From positions 159,221,121-159,285,120 of the forward strand of contig CM056742.1 in the NCBI GenBank assembly GCA_029851415.1: DNA of 64,000 nucleotides, read 5' to 3'. The notes under the pieces are model-generated. The model ran no database searches and was not told where the DNA came from. It saw only the letters and a program-made list of their open reading frames with translations. Positions 48,118 through 60,848 of this stretch are shown piece after piece. Source of the stretch: Eretmocerus hayati (taxonomy: Eukaryota; Arthropoda; Insecta; Hymenoptera; Aphelinidae). How positions within the stretch are numbered: position 1 is the first letter of the stretch; each line of letters begins with the position of its first letter. The position numbers were made by a program, and so were the translations under genes.

Positions 48118-51100
48118 CGTGGTCGAATACTCGAGGTGACACTCGTGGTCCACTGCTCGGGTAGACACTCGCAACCCAGTACGGTGAGACTCGTATGTTC
48201 GAAGCCGGTGTCACCCCGAGTACTGGATCACGAGTGTCACATGGAGTACTGGATAACACATATCACAGAACTGGATCACGAGAGTCCGCTAGAGTACACT
48301 GGGGTCACGAATGTCAGGTCTGGTACAAGATCGCACATGTCACTGTGAGAACTGGATCACGAGTGTCCGTTCCGCTCGAGTCCTATATAACTAGTGTCAG
48401 CTCGAGTACTGAGTCGTGTCACCGTGAGAACTGAATCACGAGTGTTCGCTCCGCTCGAGTCCTGTATCACCAGTGTCAGCTCGAGTACCGGGTCACACGT
48501 GTCACCGTGAGAACCACGAGCGTTCGCTCCGCTCGAGTCCTGTGTCACTAGTGTCCGATCGAGTACTGGGTGTCACAGTTAGGATTGAATCATAAGTGTC
48601 AGCTTGAGTACTAGATCACACGTGTTACTGTGAGACTGGATCACGAGCGTCAGCTCGAGTACTGGGTCACACGTGTCACCCTGTCACCGTGAGAACCGGA
48701 TCACGAGTGTTCGCTTCGCTCGAGTCCTGTATCACTAGTGTCAGATCGAGTAATGGGTCACACGTGTCACAGTTAGGATCGGATCATAAGTGTCAGCTTG
48801 AGTACTGGATTACACGTGTCAATGTGAGACTGGATCACGAGCGTCAGCTCGAGTACTGGGTCACACGTGTCACCCTGTCACCGTGAGAACTGGATCACGA
48901 GTTTTCGCCTCGCTCGAGTCCTGTATCACTAGTGTCAGATCGAGTAATGGGTCACACGTGTCACAGTTAGGATCGGATCATAAGTGTCAGCTTGAGTACT
49001 GGATTACACGTGTCAATGTGAGACTGGATCACGAGCGTCAGCTCGAGTACTGGGTCACACGTGTCACCCTGTCACCGTGAGAACTGGATCACGAGTGTTC
49101 GCTTCGCTCGAGTCCTGTATCACTAGTGTCAGATCGAGTAATGGGTCACACGTGTCACAGTTAGGATCGGATCATAAGTGTCAGCTTGAGTACTGGATTA
49201 CACGTGTCAATGTGAGACTGGATCACGAGCGTCAGCTCGAGTACTGGGTCACACGTGTCACCCTGTCACCGTGAGAACTGGATCACGAGTTTTCGCCTCG
49301 CTCGAGTCCTGTATCACTAGTGTCAGCTCGAGTACTGGGTCGTGTCACCGTGAGAACTGGATCACGAGTGTTCGCTCCGCTCGAATCCTGTATCACCAGT
49401 GTCAGCTCGAGTACTGGGTCACACGTGTCACCGTGAGAACCACGAGCGTTCGCTCCGCTTGAGTCCTGTGTCACTAGTGTCCGATCGAGTACTGGGTTTC
49501 ACAGTTAGGATTGAATCATAAGTGTCAGCTTGAGTACTAAGATCACACGTGTTACTGTGAGACTGGATCACGAGCGTCAGCTCGAGTACTGGGTCACACG
49601 TGTCACCCTGTCACCGTGAGAACCGGATCACGAGTGTTCGCTTCGCTCGAGTCCTGTATCACTAGTGTCAGATCGAGTAATGGGTCACACGTGTCACAGT
49701 TAGGATCGGATCATAAGTGTCAGCTTGAGTACTGGATTACACGTGTCAATGTGAGACTGGATCACGAGCGTCAGCTCGAGTACTGGGTCACACGTGTCAC
49801 CCTGTCACCGTGAGAACTGGATCACGAGTTTTCGCCTCGCTCGAGTCCTGTATCACTAGTGTCAGATCGAGTAATGGGTCACACGTGTCACAGTTAGGAT
49901 CGGATCATAAGTGTCAGCTTGAGTACTGGATTACACGTGTCAATGTGAGACTGGATCACGAGCGTCAGCTCGAGTACTGGGTCACACGTGTCACCCTGTC
50001 ACCGTGAGAACTGGATCACGAGTGTTCGCTTCGCTCGAGTCCTGTATCACTAGTGTCAGATCGAGTAATGGGTCACACGTGTCACAGTTAGGATCGGATC
50101 ATAAGTGTCAGCTTGAGTACTGGATTACACGTGTCAATGTGAGACTGGATCACGAGCGTCAGCTCGAGTACTGGGTCACACGTGTCACCCTGTCACCGTG
50201 AGAACTGGATCACGAGTGTTCGCTTCGCTCGAGTCCTGTATCACTAGTGTCAGATCGAGTAATGGGTCACACGTGTCACAGTTAGGATCGGATCATAAGT
50301 GTCAGCTTGAGTACTGGATTACACGTGTCAATGTGAGACTGGATCACGAGCGTCAGCTCGAGTACTGGGTCACACGTGTCACCCTGTCACCGTGAGAACT
50401 GGATCACGAGTTTTCGCCTCGCTCGAGTCCTGTATCACTAGTGTCAGCTCGAGTACTGGGTCGTGTCACCGTGAGAACTGGATCACGAGTGTTCGCTCCG
50501 CTCGAATCCTGTATCACCAGTGTCAGCTCGAGTACTGGGTCACACGTGTCACCGTGAGAACCACGAGCGTTCGCTCCGCTTGAGTCCTGTGTCACTAGTG
50601 TCCGATCGAGTACTGGGTTTCACAGTTAGGATTGAATCATAAGTGTCAGCTTGAGTACTAAGATCACACGTGTTACTGTGAGACTGGATCACGAGCGTCA
50701 GCTCGAGTACTGGGTCACACGTGTCACCCTGTCACCGTGAGAACCGGATCACGAGTGTTCGCTTCGCTCGAGTCCTGTATCACTAGTGTCAGATCGAGTA
50801 ATGGGTCACACGTGTCACAGTTAGGATCGGATCATAAGTGTCAGCTTGAGTACTGGATTACACGTATCAATGTGAGACTGGATCACGAGCGTCAGCTCGA
50901 GTACTGGGTCACACGTGTCACCCTGTCACCGTGAGAACTGGATCACGAGTTTTCGCCTCGCTCGAGTCCTGTATCACTAGTGTCAGCTCGAGTACTGGGT
51001 CGTGTCACCGTGAGAACTGGATCACGAGTGTTCGCTCCGCTCGAATCCTGTATCACCAGTGTCAGCTCGAGTACTGGGTCACACGTGTCATCGTGAGAAC

Positions 51101-51710
51101 CACGAGCGTTCGCTCCGCTTGAGTCCTGTGTCACTAGTGTCCGATCGAGTACTGGGTTTCACAGTTAGGATTGAATCATAAGTGTCAGCTTGAGTACTAA
51201 GATCACACGTGTTACTGTGAGACTGGATCACGAGCGTCAGCTCGAATACTGGGTCACACGTGTCACCCTGTCACCGTGAGAACTGGATCACGAGTGTTCG
51301 CCTCGCTCGAGTCCTGTATCACTAGTGTTAGCTCGAGTACTGGGTCACACGTGTCACAGTTGGGCTTGGATCATAAGTGTCAGCTTGAGTACTGGATCAC
51401 ACGTGTCACTGTGAGACTAGATCATGAGCGTCAGCTCGAGTACTAAATCAAGAATGTTAGCTTGAGTTCTGGATCACACGTATCACCGTGAGAATTGGAT
51501 CGCTAGTGTCAGCTCGAGTACTGGATCACACATGTCACCGTAGGAACTGGATCACGAGTGTTCGCTCCGCTCGAGTCCCATATCACTAGTGTCAGCTCGA
51601 ATACTGGGTTACACGTGTCACAGTTGGGCTTGGATCATAAGTGTCAGCTTGAGTACTGGATCACACGTGTCACTGTGAGACTGGATCACGAGTGTCAGCT
51701 TGAGTACTCG
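48118..51710. repeat. Hierarchical satellite array, 3.6 kb
   Basis: The array is made of monomers of about 25-34 bp, each beginning GTGTCA or close to it and ending in ATCACA, ATCACGA or ATCACTA. Seven monomers (34+31+26+26+26+25+26) form a 194-bp unit that starts at 48689, 48883, 49077, 49271, 49616, 49810, 50004, 50198, 50392, 50737 and 50931. Three units are lengthened to 345 bp (starting 49271, 50392, 50931), giving blocks of three, four and one 194-bp units before each. The same arrangement repeats at 1,121 bp (49271 to 50392). Junctions between monomers often form CACGTG, and CTCGAG recurs within them. The edges (48118-48660 and after 51290) are more diverged than the centre. The repeated 63-65 codon frames cannot be coding: 194 is not a multiple of three. 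Confidence 0.95.
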
Positions 51711-54700
51711 ATCAGAACACGATTCATATGATGGCGATGACTGGTTTTTGCCATGTACACTCGGCAACAAGGTGAATTTCTAAGCTTGACATATCGCTGT
51801 CTCACTCGCACTCGTGGATAAGGGTAGGAAAAAAGTGAGGCAGAAAGATTGTGGAGCTAGCTCTTTCTGGACAGTTCAGGTCATTGCCTAGTGTACGTTA
51901 CGGAGAGGCATCAATGGAACTTCTCCGAAACGCATATTTGAACGTATTAAAATAAACATCTGATCTGCTTGTTTTCGGGGTCAAAAACTTAGTGAGCCCG
52001 GAAAATGAAATATCGATGGAATATCTCGAATTGTGGGGGGTGTCCGAGCAAAACCAATGGCACTTTCAGACTCAGCACACGATTCCACATCGACTTGGTT
52101 CAGGGAAAAAACTTTCTTCTCAAATTGCTGGCTGATGTAATCAACTTTTCTAGTCTCGCAAAGATCCCCGTCAATCAAGTACAACAAATTCAACTGCAAC
52201 GATGGTTCAACACCTCGTCTTTCAATATTAAATCACAATACTAAGGTGCACAAGTTGAATATGACACTCCGATAAATTCTCATCAGTCCGGGCTAAAGGC
52301 GAAGGTTGAATTTGTCCCGAGAATCTAGGAGAGCAGCTGCGGCGGCGACATACCGGATGCTAGTTTTGATAATCTGTAGGAGAAAATGGAAAATCCGTGA
52401 ATAAATTCAATTCTGCGCACAGCATTTCAAAAACCAAATTCTGACAGTTAGAACATAGAGAACGATTAGTTTTGTATTTTTCAGATACGCAGTTTTTTCA
52501 TATTTCGATTTTTAATGAGCAAAATGTATGTAGTCAGATAAATCAAGTACTCAACAACTTCATATTGCTAGAAAAAAAGATGATCTCTGAAGTTTCGAAA
52601 CTGGTTGCGTGAGATTAGATAAGAGTTATATCTGAGAGGATCGAGATGTTCGCAAGCAAAAGGTGCTTTTGATTGATTCGAGTATATCCAAATTGGATGG
52701 CTCGATTAATTACGAGTGCCGCAAGAGTTGATATTGCTTATGCAACTGAGAATAATACATTCTAGAAGATACATGAAAGACACGAAGACTGGTTATTATC
52801 AATCGTTTATAAGAGGATTACTAGAGAGAATATACGCACTTGTGAAAAATAATTCTGCTCAAGTGGGTGAGTTTCCTAATTTTTCGTCACGAGTGCATTA
52901 GCCCCCTCAACTACAAAAAAATTTCATTGACTGAATTTCACACACCAAAACGAGCTCGCAAACTCTCACTTCCTTTGCTACCACGAGTGCTGCAAAGGAT
53001 AATTAAATATTGCAATATAAATTTTAAAGTTGCTCGACGAATGGAACTGGACATTTTGTTGGGTAAACGAGCTCCTTTTGTTGCGCAAAGTAGCTCAGAT
53101 ATATTTGAAGCCTAATTTTTTTTTATACTACCATTTCAACAAGGCACGACGCTCAATATTACGTAAGGAAAAATAATGCACACTTATAATTCATGAAATT
53201 CAGTTATCCTAGGGTGTACGTAACATTATCCAGTTTCTTCCTTGTCTCGGTGCTACAGCGCTATCGCTTGAAGATCTGATTGTCTAAGTAACTCGTGTTC
53301 GTAGACTCTTGCAATTTTGCAATTCAAAATATGGAACTACGTATCATATAGTTGACCGATGCATTAATTTTCAAAGATCCGTAGCAGCAGAAACAGAAAT
53401 CTTGTCATTCGCGTGTAATACACTCATGGAATAATATACATCAAAGAAACCTGAGATCGTAGGCTCATGGTAGAGGATCAGTCTGGATTCTATCGGAATC
53501 TCTGCCATATGATGAATGGCAGGTTGCGATTCTTTCTTTTCGATGAAGGTCATCGAAAAGAACTCAATCATCATCGAGTCAATTTAGTTTTGCGTATCAG
53601 ACTCAAAAATGAATTTGCAACAGTCTGCTAACGCTGTCTTGGCCAACAATACTCCATACTAAAGAGAAACTCCAGCGAAAATTCAGATGGAGGGCGAAAA
53701 ATTATCCCCACAAAGTTGTTTATCGAGAGAGAACCTCGGAAGAACACACAAGCAACATCACGAAATCAATCTGTAGCAGAAAATTTTTCAACCGCATCAA
53801 TTTGAAAGATTCATAATGAGACTCCTGAGAGTTCAAAGTTCTTCACAGATAGAAATTCCTACATATACAGAACTCGATCGCGAACATGCTGTAGCCTTAT
53901 ACACTTTACATCTCAACATCATAGAATTAGCACAGAATAGATCTCCAAACGCGAATGATTCTGTGCAAATTGTAACAATAGGTTACGCAAACAACACACT
54001 AATGCCACATAATATGCAAAGAATGCCCAAAGGGATAGGCCTCGTTCGCTCATTTTTGATTTTTCAAAATTTTAATATACACTTGTGGATAATAAAAACT
54101 TGCTTACATAGGCAAGGCGTGCACTAACAAAGTGTCTTGCACACGAGGTGCGAAATACGTAGTGGCATTCAGATTACTGCAGCAGCGATATATGCTGTGC
54201 AATAATATACAATTGCATGCAAGTCCGACTCCACTCACTCTATAACAATGTACGTCATACAAATTTACTCCTCCATTCAATGCGTCATGAAAGCACGCTG
54301 ATGCAGTGATTCCAAAGTGGAAAAAGTGAATTCCATCAGTGACCCTAAAGGTTTTGAAAAATGATATGATATATGTTTCAGTTTTAAAGAAGCATACTCT
54401 GTGTCAAGATTATTTCTATTTCACAGATGAGGAGGACTGAAAAACACTGCGATTCTCATGTGCGAAAGCGTGCGGCACGCTATACTTGAATATTTTGCGA
54501 GAAAAACTCGGAGAAAAATACGCTCCCTGTGGCGCAACTGTTAGTGCATACGAATTTCCACGAGATCCTCCCGCGGACATACGCACCACACAATACGCGA
54601 AATCATAGTGCTTAGGATGAGCTACAGTCTGGATATGGAGTTTGCCAGAAAAAGTTGAGACTGTTTGGAGGTGTATCATCACAATTAGATTGCTTGAGAA

Positions 54701-55808
54701 ATTCGTTAATTTTGTTGCGTTGCGAGGATATAATTCATTTGGAAGGATTACGAGATATCCGGCTGAGCTTGCTTCCTTTTCTTGTAATGGTACGCTATTT
54801 CGCACTAAACCCTTGAAACCATGCGTATGCAGTAAAGCTCTACTCATTGAGTAATACTGTTTCATTTTGGCCAGCTTAATAATTTTTAGAAGCATTTCTG
54901 TGATTCAAAAAGTTTGAAGAGGTCCTCTGTTTTGTTATGATTTCTTTCTGGAGATTTCTTATCAAGACTTTTTGCACTATAAAAACTATTAATCCAAAAT
55001 AAGACATTGTACGATACAGATGCAAATTTGTTGTGCAGCATGCAAGATGAAGATCTCTGGCTGAGCAAATGCCCCCATTTCAACCATCATATGCAACATG
55101 TTCTGGCAAATGGATCGAATTTGTTGACAAAGAGAAAAATAGTGGAATTGGCAGGGAAGAGGGGAGTTCTTCTGCAAGAACCTTGCTTTGGAAGTTTGCA
55201 GATGTATACATGGAAATCTCTTGATTCGGTTCTCATGACTCAACCTACTGATTCTAAATTCATGAAACTAGAGAGGTTCGGCTGGCCAAAGTTTATGGAC
55301 TTGCAATCTATTTTCTCAAGTGTGCAACTCTGGTACTGCTGTTGGTCTGCTAGCAGCAAAATGCTTATAGCGTGACCGATCTCCATATCGTTCAATGCCC
55401 CTACAGTGCATCTATAAAACGCATCGCGGTCAAACGTCACCCACATACATAAATTCTTCAATTTATTGGTTTACAAGAGTGAAATAACTTGATCGTAAAT
55501 TGTACTTTGCTGAGCATTTTCGGTCGCGAACCACTTCTTTTTCTACATTCTCAGAACAGTGAGTTTATGAACGTTTTGCTTTTCCATTTTGGAGGTATTT
55601 GATGGCCAAAGCCAACGATGGCTGAATGGTTGATTTATTGTTCTGTAGAATCCCCAGAATTACATTGCATGAGGAGGTATGTCTCAGCTCAGAGAATTTT
55701 CAAAACTGAATCAACTCAAGAGAAACTCTTACATAATGCTGGCAAATATTGTTCAAAGTTCCATCAGCAATAAATTCCAAGCAATGACAAGTTTTCTAGT
55801 GTCAAAGT
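51711..55808. other. Non-coding stretch
   Basis: No gene supported. A 159-codon minus frame (54416-54895) and a 122-codon plus frame (55007-55375) show no recognisable domain. A third, reversed copy of the GCGAAGGT motif lies at 52286-52316. Confidence 0.45.
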
Positions 55809-56264
55809 ATCCCATGGAATACATACGATTCCATGAACATATATGATCATACGTAAAACCGTTTCAAAAATTTTTTTCCACTCTAGAAAGTTGTAATGTA
55901 TTGATTCAAACCTATTCTAACATCAATACGTCACGATACTGATCATATACTACTGAGAAAAAATCTTCCCAGGAGTCGGTCTCGAGTTTCAAGAAAGTGA
56001 CATTTTTTACGAAACCTTCCTCTTCAGTGCTTCAAATATTCAAAACCTGAGAATGACTCCGAAAAAGGTTTTTCTGAGTGATGTATGATCAATACTGCAA
56101 TACTAAAGTATTGATGTTACACCAGCTGCAAATTAGTATATCACGTCTTTCCGAAATAAAAATAACAAATGTTCAAACCGAATTTTACCTGATCATATAT
56201 GAACATGGAATCCACGGATTCCATGATTATGTATGTTCGTGGAATCTTACGTTCTACATGGGAT
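55809..56264. mobile_element. 456-bp element with degenerate 170-200 bp inverted arms
   Basis: The left arm starts ATCCCATGGAA and the right arm, reversed, ATCCCATGTAGAA. Both then contain CGATTCCATGAACATA-like sequence, TATATGATCA, AACATCAATAC, ACTGATCATA and CTGAGAAAAA in the same order. The right arm has extra palindromic sequence (TGGAATCCACGGATTCCA). No coding capacity and no clear target duplication. Confidence 0.65.
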
Positions 56265-56447
56265 TACGGGCTATTCAGACCTGGTTATGAAATTTATAAT
56301 AATTAAACGCCCAGCCAAAATTTGTCCGTCCGGATTACCCGTATCAGGTTGCCTACATGGAAGGCGTGAAATTGTTGGCAGCTGGATGGGATATGGATGT
56401 ATAGCTGAGTGGATGGGTTGGTGAGTGTGTGGCCAGGTGGTCGTCGG

Positions 56448-56700
56448 ATGGATGGATGGTCTGGTCCGGTCTTGGATTTTCTGGACCAGTCTGGCACGGT
56501 CTGGGATGATCTGGTACGGTCTGAGGCGGTCTGGTACGGTCTAGACCAGTCTGGAACAAACAGTCTGAGATAGTATATAGCGATTGTCTGGTACGGCTTG
56601 GTACAAACTTGAATGATCTGGAACGGTCTGACAGGATCTGGGACGTCTTGGGACGCTTTGGGACGTTCTGGTACGGTCTAGAATAGTCAGGGTCGAGCTG
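56448..56700. repeat. Minisatellite, period about 10 bp (TCTGGTACGG)
   Basis: About 25 imperfect copies of a 10-bp unit close to TCTGGTACGG, with variants TCTGGGACG and TCTAGACCAG. Some stretches have 9- or 11-bp spacing. The frame that spans it on the minus strand is an arginine- and proline-rich repeat artefact. Confidence 0.8.
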
Positions 56701-57733
56701 GTCTCGGCTCAACTAGCTTAAATGTATAGTACTTGGACGTGTGAGTTATGGGTGGGGGCGCGGGTGACTCGGTATGGTGGCTAAGTTGATGGTCGGACGG
56801 CGGAGAGGGGAGGGGGGGTCGAACAAATCAATAAGTGGGTGAATGAATTGGTGGGTGGTTACAACTATTAGCGGAACCAGTTCAACATAATGTTATCTTC
56901 ACGAACTTCATAGGAAACCTATTCATCATTACCAATCATTTCACAAATATCATTTTTAAGTTACAAAAGCATTTCAAGGGCTTCCAACTAATCAAGAACA
57001 TTTACAAGCTTAACGAGCGGTAGCGAGAGAGGCAATATATGTTTGAAGTAAATTTCCTACGGGAATCGTGCTGCTTTTTTCTTCAAAATTATTTCAATTA
57101 ATCAATTAAATCCGAGGCATCAGATTACACCACCACACAGTTAAGCTTATCTAATACCTGTGTATAATGGATCGACATCGATCGAGGTCCCAAAGAGAAC
57201 CAGAAGAAGTAAAGCATCAGAGCAAGGGGCACCAAGAAGTATCATCAGATTCCTCTTCCAAGATTCCAATCTCAAATGAGAGGTAGCGCATGCATGCGCG
57301 ATTCGAGCTTTACGATCGGCCGTCGTCCGTCGCCGCAAAGCTCAAGATTGCTGCTCACACGCGTACATGTGTGTTCTGCATATATCCCGGAGCACTCCTC
57401 CTCTCTGGACAAGCCAATAAAAGCACCATAAAGCTCAAATCGAGCTGCATTTCCGGCAGAAGAGCAACACATCGTCATTGCAGGCATACCTTGACTCTCG
57501 TAGGCTATTATATATATGTACGCAATAATCCGGGGCTATGCTTGCATCAAGAGGATGAGGTCCCTCTCTCGCGTTGCGTTCATGTGCCAATTGCGATTAC
57601 GACTCTCTCTCTCTCTCTCTCCTTGCTTTCAGAGTATAAGTGGGGCCACATTATGTTAGGTATATGAAGGTGGTGCATGCATGGATAAGAATCCTCTTTC
57701 TTTCTTGCGTCCTTCTCTATTTCTCACGTGAAC

Positions 57734-57766
<33 letters not shown>

Positions 57767-59289
57767 GAGGTCCCTTAGCCGCAGGAGCGAGTTTAGAATC
57801 ATACATATATAAAAGTACACGTAACTCTTTTTGCAAGTGCTGCTGTTCTCTGCACTTTGCGTAATAATGCAAGAGCGAGCGTCGTCTGCGATAGCATCTC
57901 TTTTCTGATGTGCATGCATGCACGCTGCGCTTAGAGAGCTGCAGCTGAAAACCGATGCACACATACATGCACAGTTTTGAGTAAGTAACTTTTGCTCGAA
58001 CTTTTGTGCCCGGTGTGTAACGAGAAAGTATTGCTCGAGGTATTGCTCGTCGAATGCAATTATCGTGCACTGGTGGTACTATTGCAGGTGCAAATGCATG
58101 AAACGTGTGTGCCGAAATGACATCCAATTGCTCACCCTGATAATCTGCCGCTGAACGCAAAACCATGACTTATATGAAGTAGGATTTTAGACATTAAATT
58201 TCTTCTTGCTGTAGAAATTATTTTCTGATTCTCTTGTTTTTGGGCCGATCTACTTGATTTTTTAGATTCATTCGATCATAGAATTTGACCGGTCTGATTA
58301 ACCCGCGTCAGTCCTGATTCAACTTGGTCAAACGAGCGTTCGGCTGCTGCGATTCGACCTGATGACCAAATCAAATCAGCTCCATCTTCTTGAGCTTCAA
58401 TGCTCATACTTCTAGGAATGCAATTTTCGGTGGTTAGACGTAAAAACGATTCCACAGGTATAATAAACATGACCTCTTAGCAACATTTTCATCGAGAAAG
58501 GCGCCGTAGTAGAGCATGTAGGTCTGACTTGGTCCAGGATGAACTCCGCCGAGGGTCTGATTTAATAGGAGGTTAGCAGCTCAGGGTGTTCAGGTCAGTG
58601 AGACTATAGTTTCGGCCTCCGAAATTGGATAAATCTTTTGTTTGATTCTTCGCAATGATGCGTAAAAAGAAATACAAATTTCGAATTGAAATATAAACGA
58701 AAATATACCTAACCTAATATTGTTCCGCCGAATGCTCGACTTATTCGATACTCGTAGTCAATTATACAATCTTGATTCTAGATTTTTACCAAAATAAAAA
58801 GAACCCAAATTAAAGTTTTGCAATCATGTTGTGATAACGGATGTCTCTTAATTTTCCTAAGAGAAGCTCAAGAAAATTCAGATTCTTCCGAGGGGCGCAA
58901 TGAAAAACTTGAAAAATGTAAATGTAATGAATCATCATTAGAATTCATTTAAGAAGTACATTCGTTCAGAAGTCATGTGCCTGGAAAGTAACTAGCATGG
59001 TTATCGAATCCGACCAAAATGCTCAAATGAAATGAAACATCTCAAATTTCTCCGAGCTCATATGGCTCAAGAGATGAATGAATTGAAAGAGATTTTGAAG
59101 ATCAATGAAAAAATATTTTGTATCTGTTATTCGGTCATCAAGTTCCCTACCAAATATACACCATTATTTTAGTTACTATCACGACCGACCAGTTCTAAGT
59201 GGTCTGAGAACTTTGTAAGTGTCCAAGTTTGCAAACAGTTAGTTGGACACAGCAGCGCTTTTAGGGGAGGACAATTTCAACCACCCTTG
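56701..59289. other. Non-coding stretch with dinucleotide repeats
   Basis: No gene supported. Contains a (CT)9 tract at 57603-57621 and a (GT)15 tract at 57736-57765. The region is somewhat richer in CpG and short TATA-like motifs than the middle of the window. Confidence 0.45.
57736..57765. repeat. (GT)15 microsatellite
   Basis: Uninterrupted GT dinucleotide repeat of 30 bp. Confidence 0.95.
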
Positions 59290-59296
59290 TGCACGA

Positions 59297-59305
59297 TATA
59301 TAAAG
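59297..59305 (+). promoter_or_regulatory. Candidate TATA box
   Basis: TATATAAAG is a strong match to the TATA consensus. An initiator-like ATCAACA with its A at 59325 lies 28 bp downstream, and TCAGT at 59342-59346 is an alternative start. This is a typical insect core promoter layout, but TATA-like strings are common in AT-rich DNA. Confidence 0.35.
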
Positions 59306-59399
59306 GGTTCTACTCTCTCGACGATCAACAACAACTCAGCATCAGTCTCGTGGTCTATCTACTCAACACCCGGCCTTTTTTTTCAAATTTTCGAAGTGC

Positions 59400-59654
59400 A
59401 TGCAAAGTTACCCCCAAAGTTTCGTAGTAGTATACTTTGGCGCATCGAGACCGTATATATACATCAGCCTGATTGATCGAAGGAGATACATAGTGCAGGC
59501 GAGTAGAATTCCTTTTATTCTCATCCCCGTGACATACTGTCAATCTCGCACCAGCACGCCATCACATGAGTGCACCGCCGCCCTAACAAAATTCAATGTT
59601 CAACCCCTTATTGCACTTGTCACAATTTTCGGCTCTCTCTCGAATGTGCGCTGA
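59400..59654 (+). CDS. Hypothetical small protein, 84 residues
   Basis: This frame starts at the first ATG downstream of the TATA box at 59297 and ends at TGA 59652-59654. A polyadenylation signal AATAAA follows 12 bases later. The product has no recognised domain, and its hydrophobic stretches are not a clear signal peptide. Overlapping frames exist on both strands. The compact order of signals is the only support. It could equally be part of a spliced gene. Confidence 0.2.
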   Translation: MQSYPQSFVVVYFGASRPYIYISLIDRRRYIVQASRIPFILIPVTYCQSRTSTPSHECTAALTKFNVQPLIALVTIFGSLSNVR

Positions 59655-59665
59655 CACCACCAACG

Positions 59666-59671
59666 AATAAA
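59666..59671 (+). terminator. Candidate polyadenylation signal
   Basis: AATAAA directly follows the small ORF that ends at 59654. Without a transcript it is only suggestive. Confidence 0.25.
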
Positions 59672-59679
59672 AAAAAATA

Positions 59680-60848
59680 CCTCACGCGTGGCCCGTGAGT
59701 ATATAGTGCTCTGAAAGTTAATTACGACGTCGACTGATGATTTTTCTTTGCTGGGGGTCATTGCGCAACACTATTTAGGCATCTCAAGCATCGCTCCAAT
59801 GCACCAGGAAGTACTTCACAGTGAGCTTCTGAGCTATACTTGTTGGTATAGTATCATCAGAAGATTGTGGCGAAAGCTCGACAGGGTTACGCATTCTAGT
59901 ACGGGTATTTATGCTAGTTTTATAGATATATCTTCTTTATCCGCAGTGTGTGTCTTGTGTCGTACATAGACGCTGAGATAATCTTCCAAAGACGCTCCTT
60001 TCAAACAATGTAAGATTCGTTTGTCGGATCGTAGCCAAAAGGAGGAGTTGGTTGCGTGGCATGTGATGTGTAATGTATTAGGGTGGACATTTTTCTTAGC
60101 ACGGAAGAGACATCGACGAGAAGCTAATAAAATTCTGTATGCACTCTCTGAGAGGAGAGAAAGAAAAGAGGAGACGTTAGACAGAAGAGGACCACAGACG
60201 ATTATAGCATCCATTGTTCGAAAAGCTGAGAAGCGAGCTTTTTTTTCGTCTCGACGACTCTATGTGATGTGTCTGATGTGTGCGCTTGATGTTACGTCGT
60301 TCGGCCTCTATGAATTGTATGCTTGAACCTCTTATCTGACTATTCTCTGTACACATGTGGCTTTTGTGGGGAATCGCGGTTCATTGGGCACTCTTTAAAA
60401 GCTTTGTGTGATGCTAAAAGAGATGGCTGGTAAAAATTTATCGATAGGACAGGAAGGGCGAGACAACTTGACGTATTAAGCAGAGGTAATAATTAGACCT
60501 GAGTGTGTGGATTATGCCACACGTAAGATTGACCTCGATTATTCCATCACAAAAGTTCTCTAAGCCCCATGATGTTGTTGGAAAGTTTTGTTGCCAAGAG
60601 AAGAGTTTCATACCTGAAGCTGTGTTCAATTCAATATATTTTGTTTCAAGAGAGCTATGACTCACAAAATCTTCTCTCTACATGTATGATTTGAGATGAA
60701 AATGAGCTTTCCCAATTTCACTCGAAATCATTCTAAAAATTCAAACGAGGAAACTTTTTTCATCGTTACTCCATCAATTTAAAAGTTGCTTCAAACTTGC
60801 TGTTAACATGGTTCATATATCAATTTCTCCTATCTCATTGTATTTACT
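59680..60848. other. Non-coding stretch
   Basis: No gene supported. Two opposing 101-codon frames cover 59909-60326. The plus-strand one is rich in charged residues but begins at a TTG and has no domain. Confidence 0.45.

Noticed and set aside
48689..51122. Eleven repeated 63-65 codon ORFs
   Set aside because: They are by-products of the satellite. The 194-bp period is not a multiple of three, so the frame is not kept between units.
48118..51710. Regular short repeats resembling a CRISPR array
   Set aside because: The units are tandem with no unique spacers, lengths vary, and the context is eukaryotic. It is a satellite.
54416..55375. 159-codon minus ORF and 122-codon plus ORF next to each other
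   Set aside because: Neither has a recognisable motif and each overlaps frames on the other strand. No promoter or splice context stands out.
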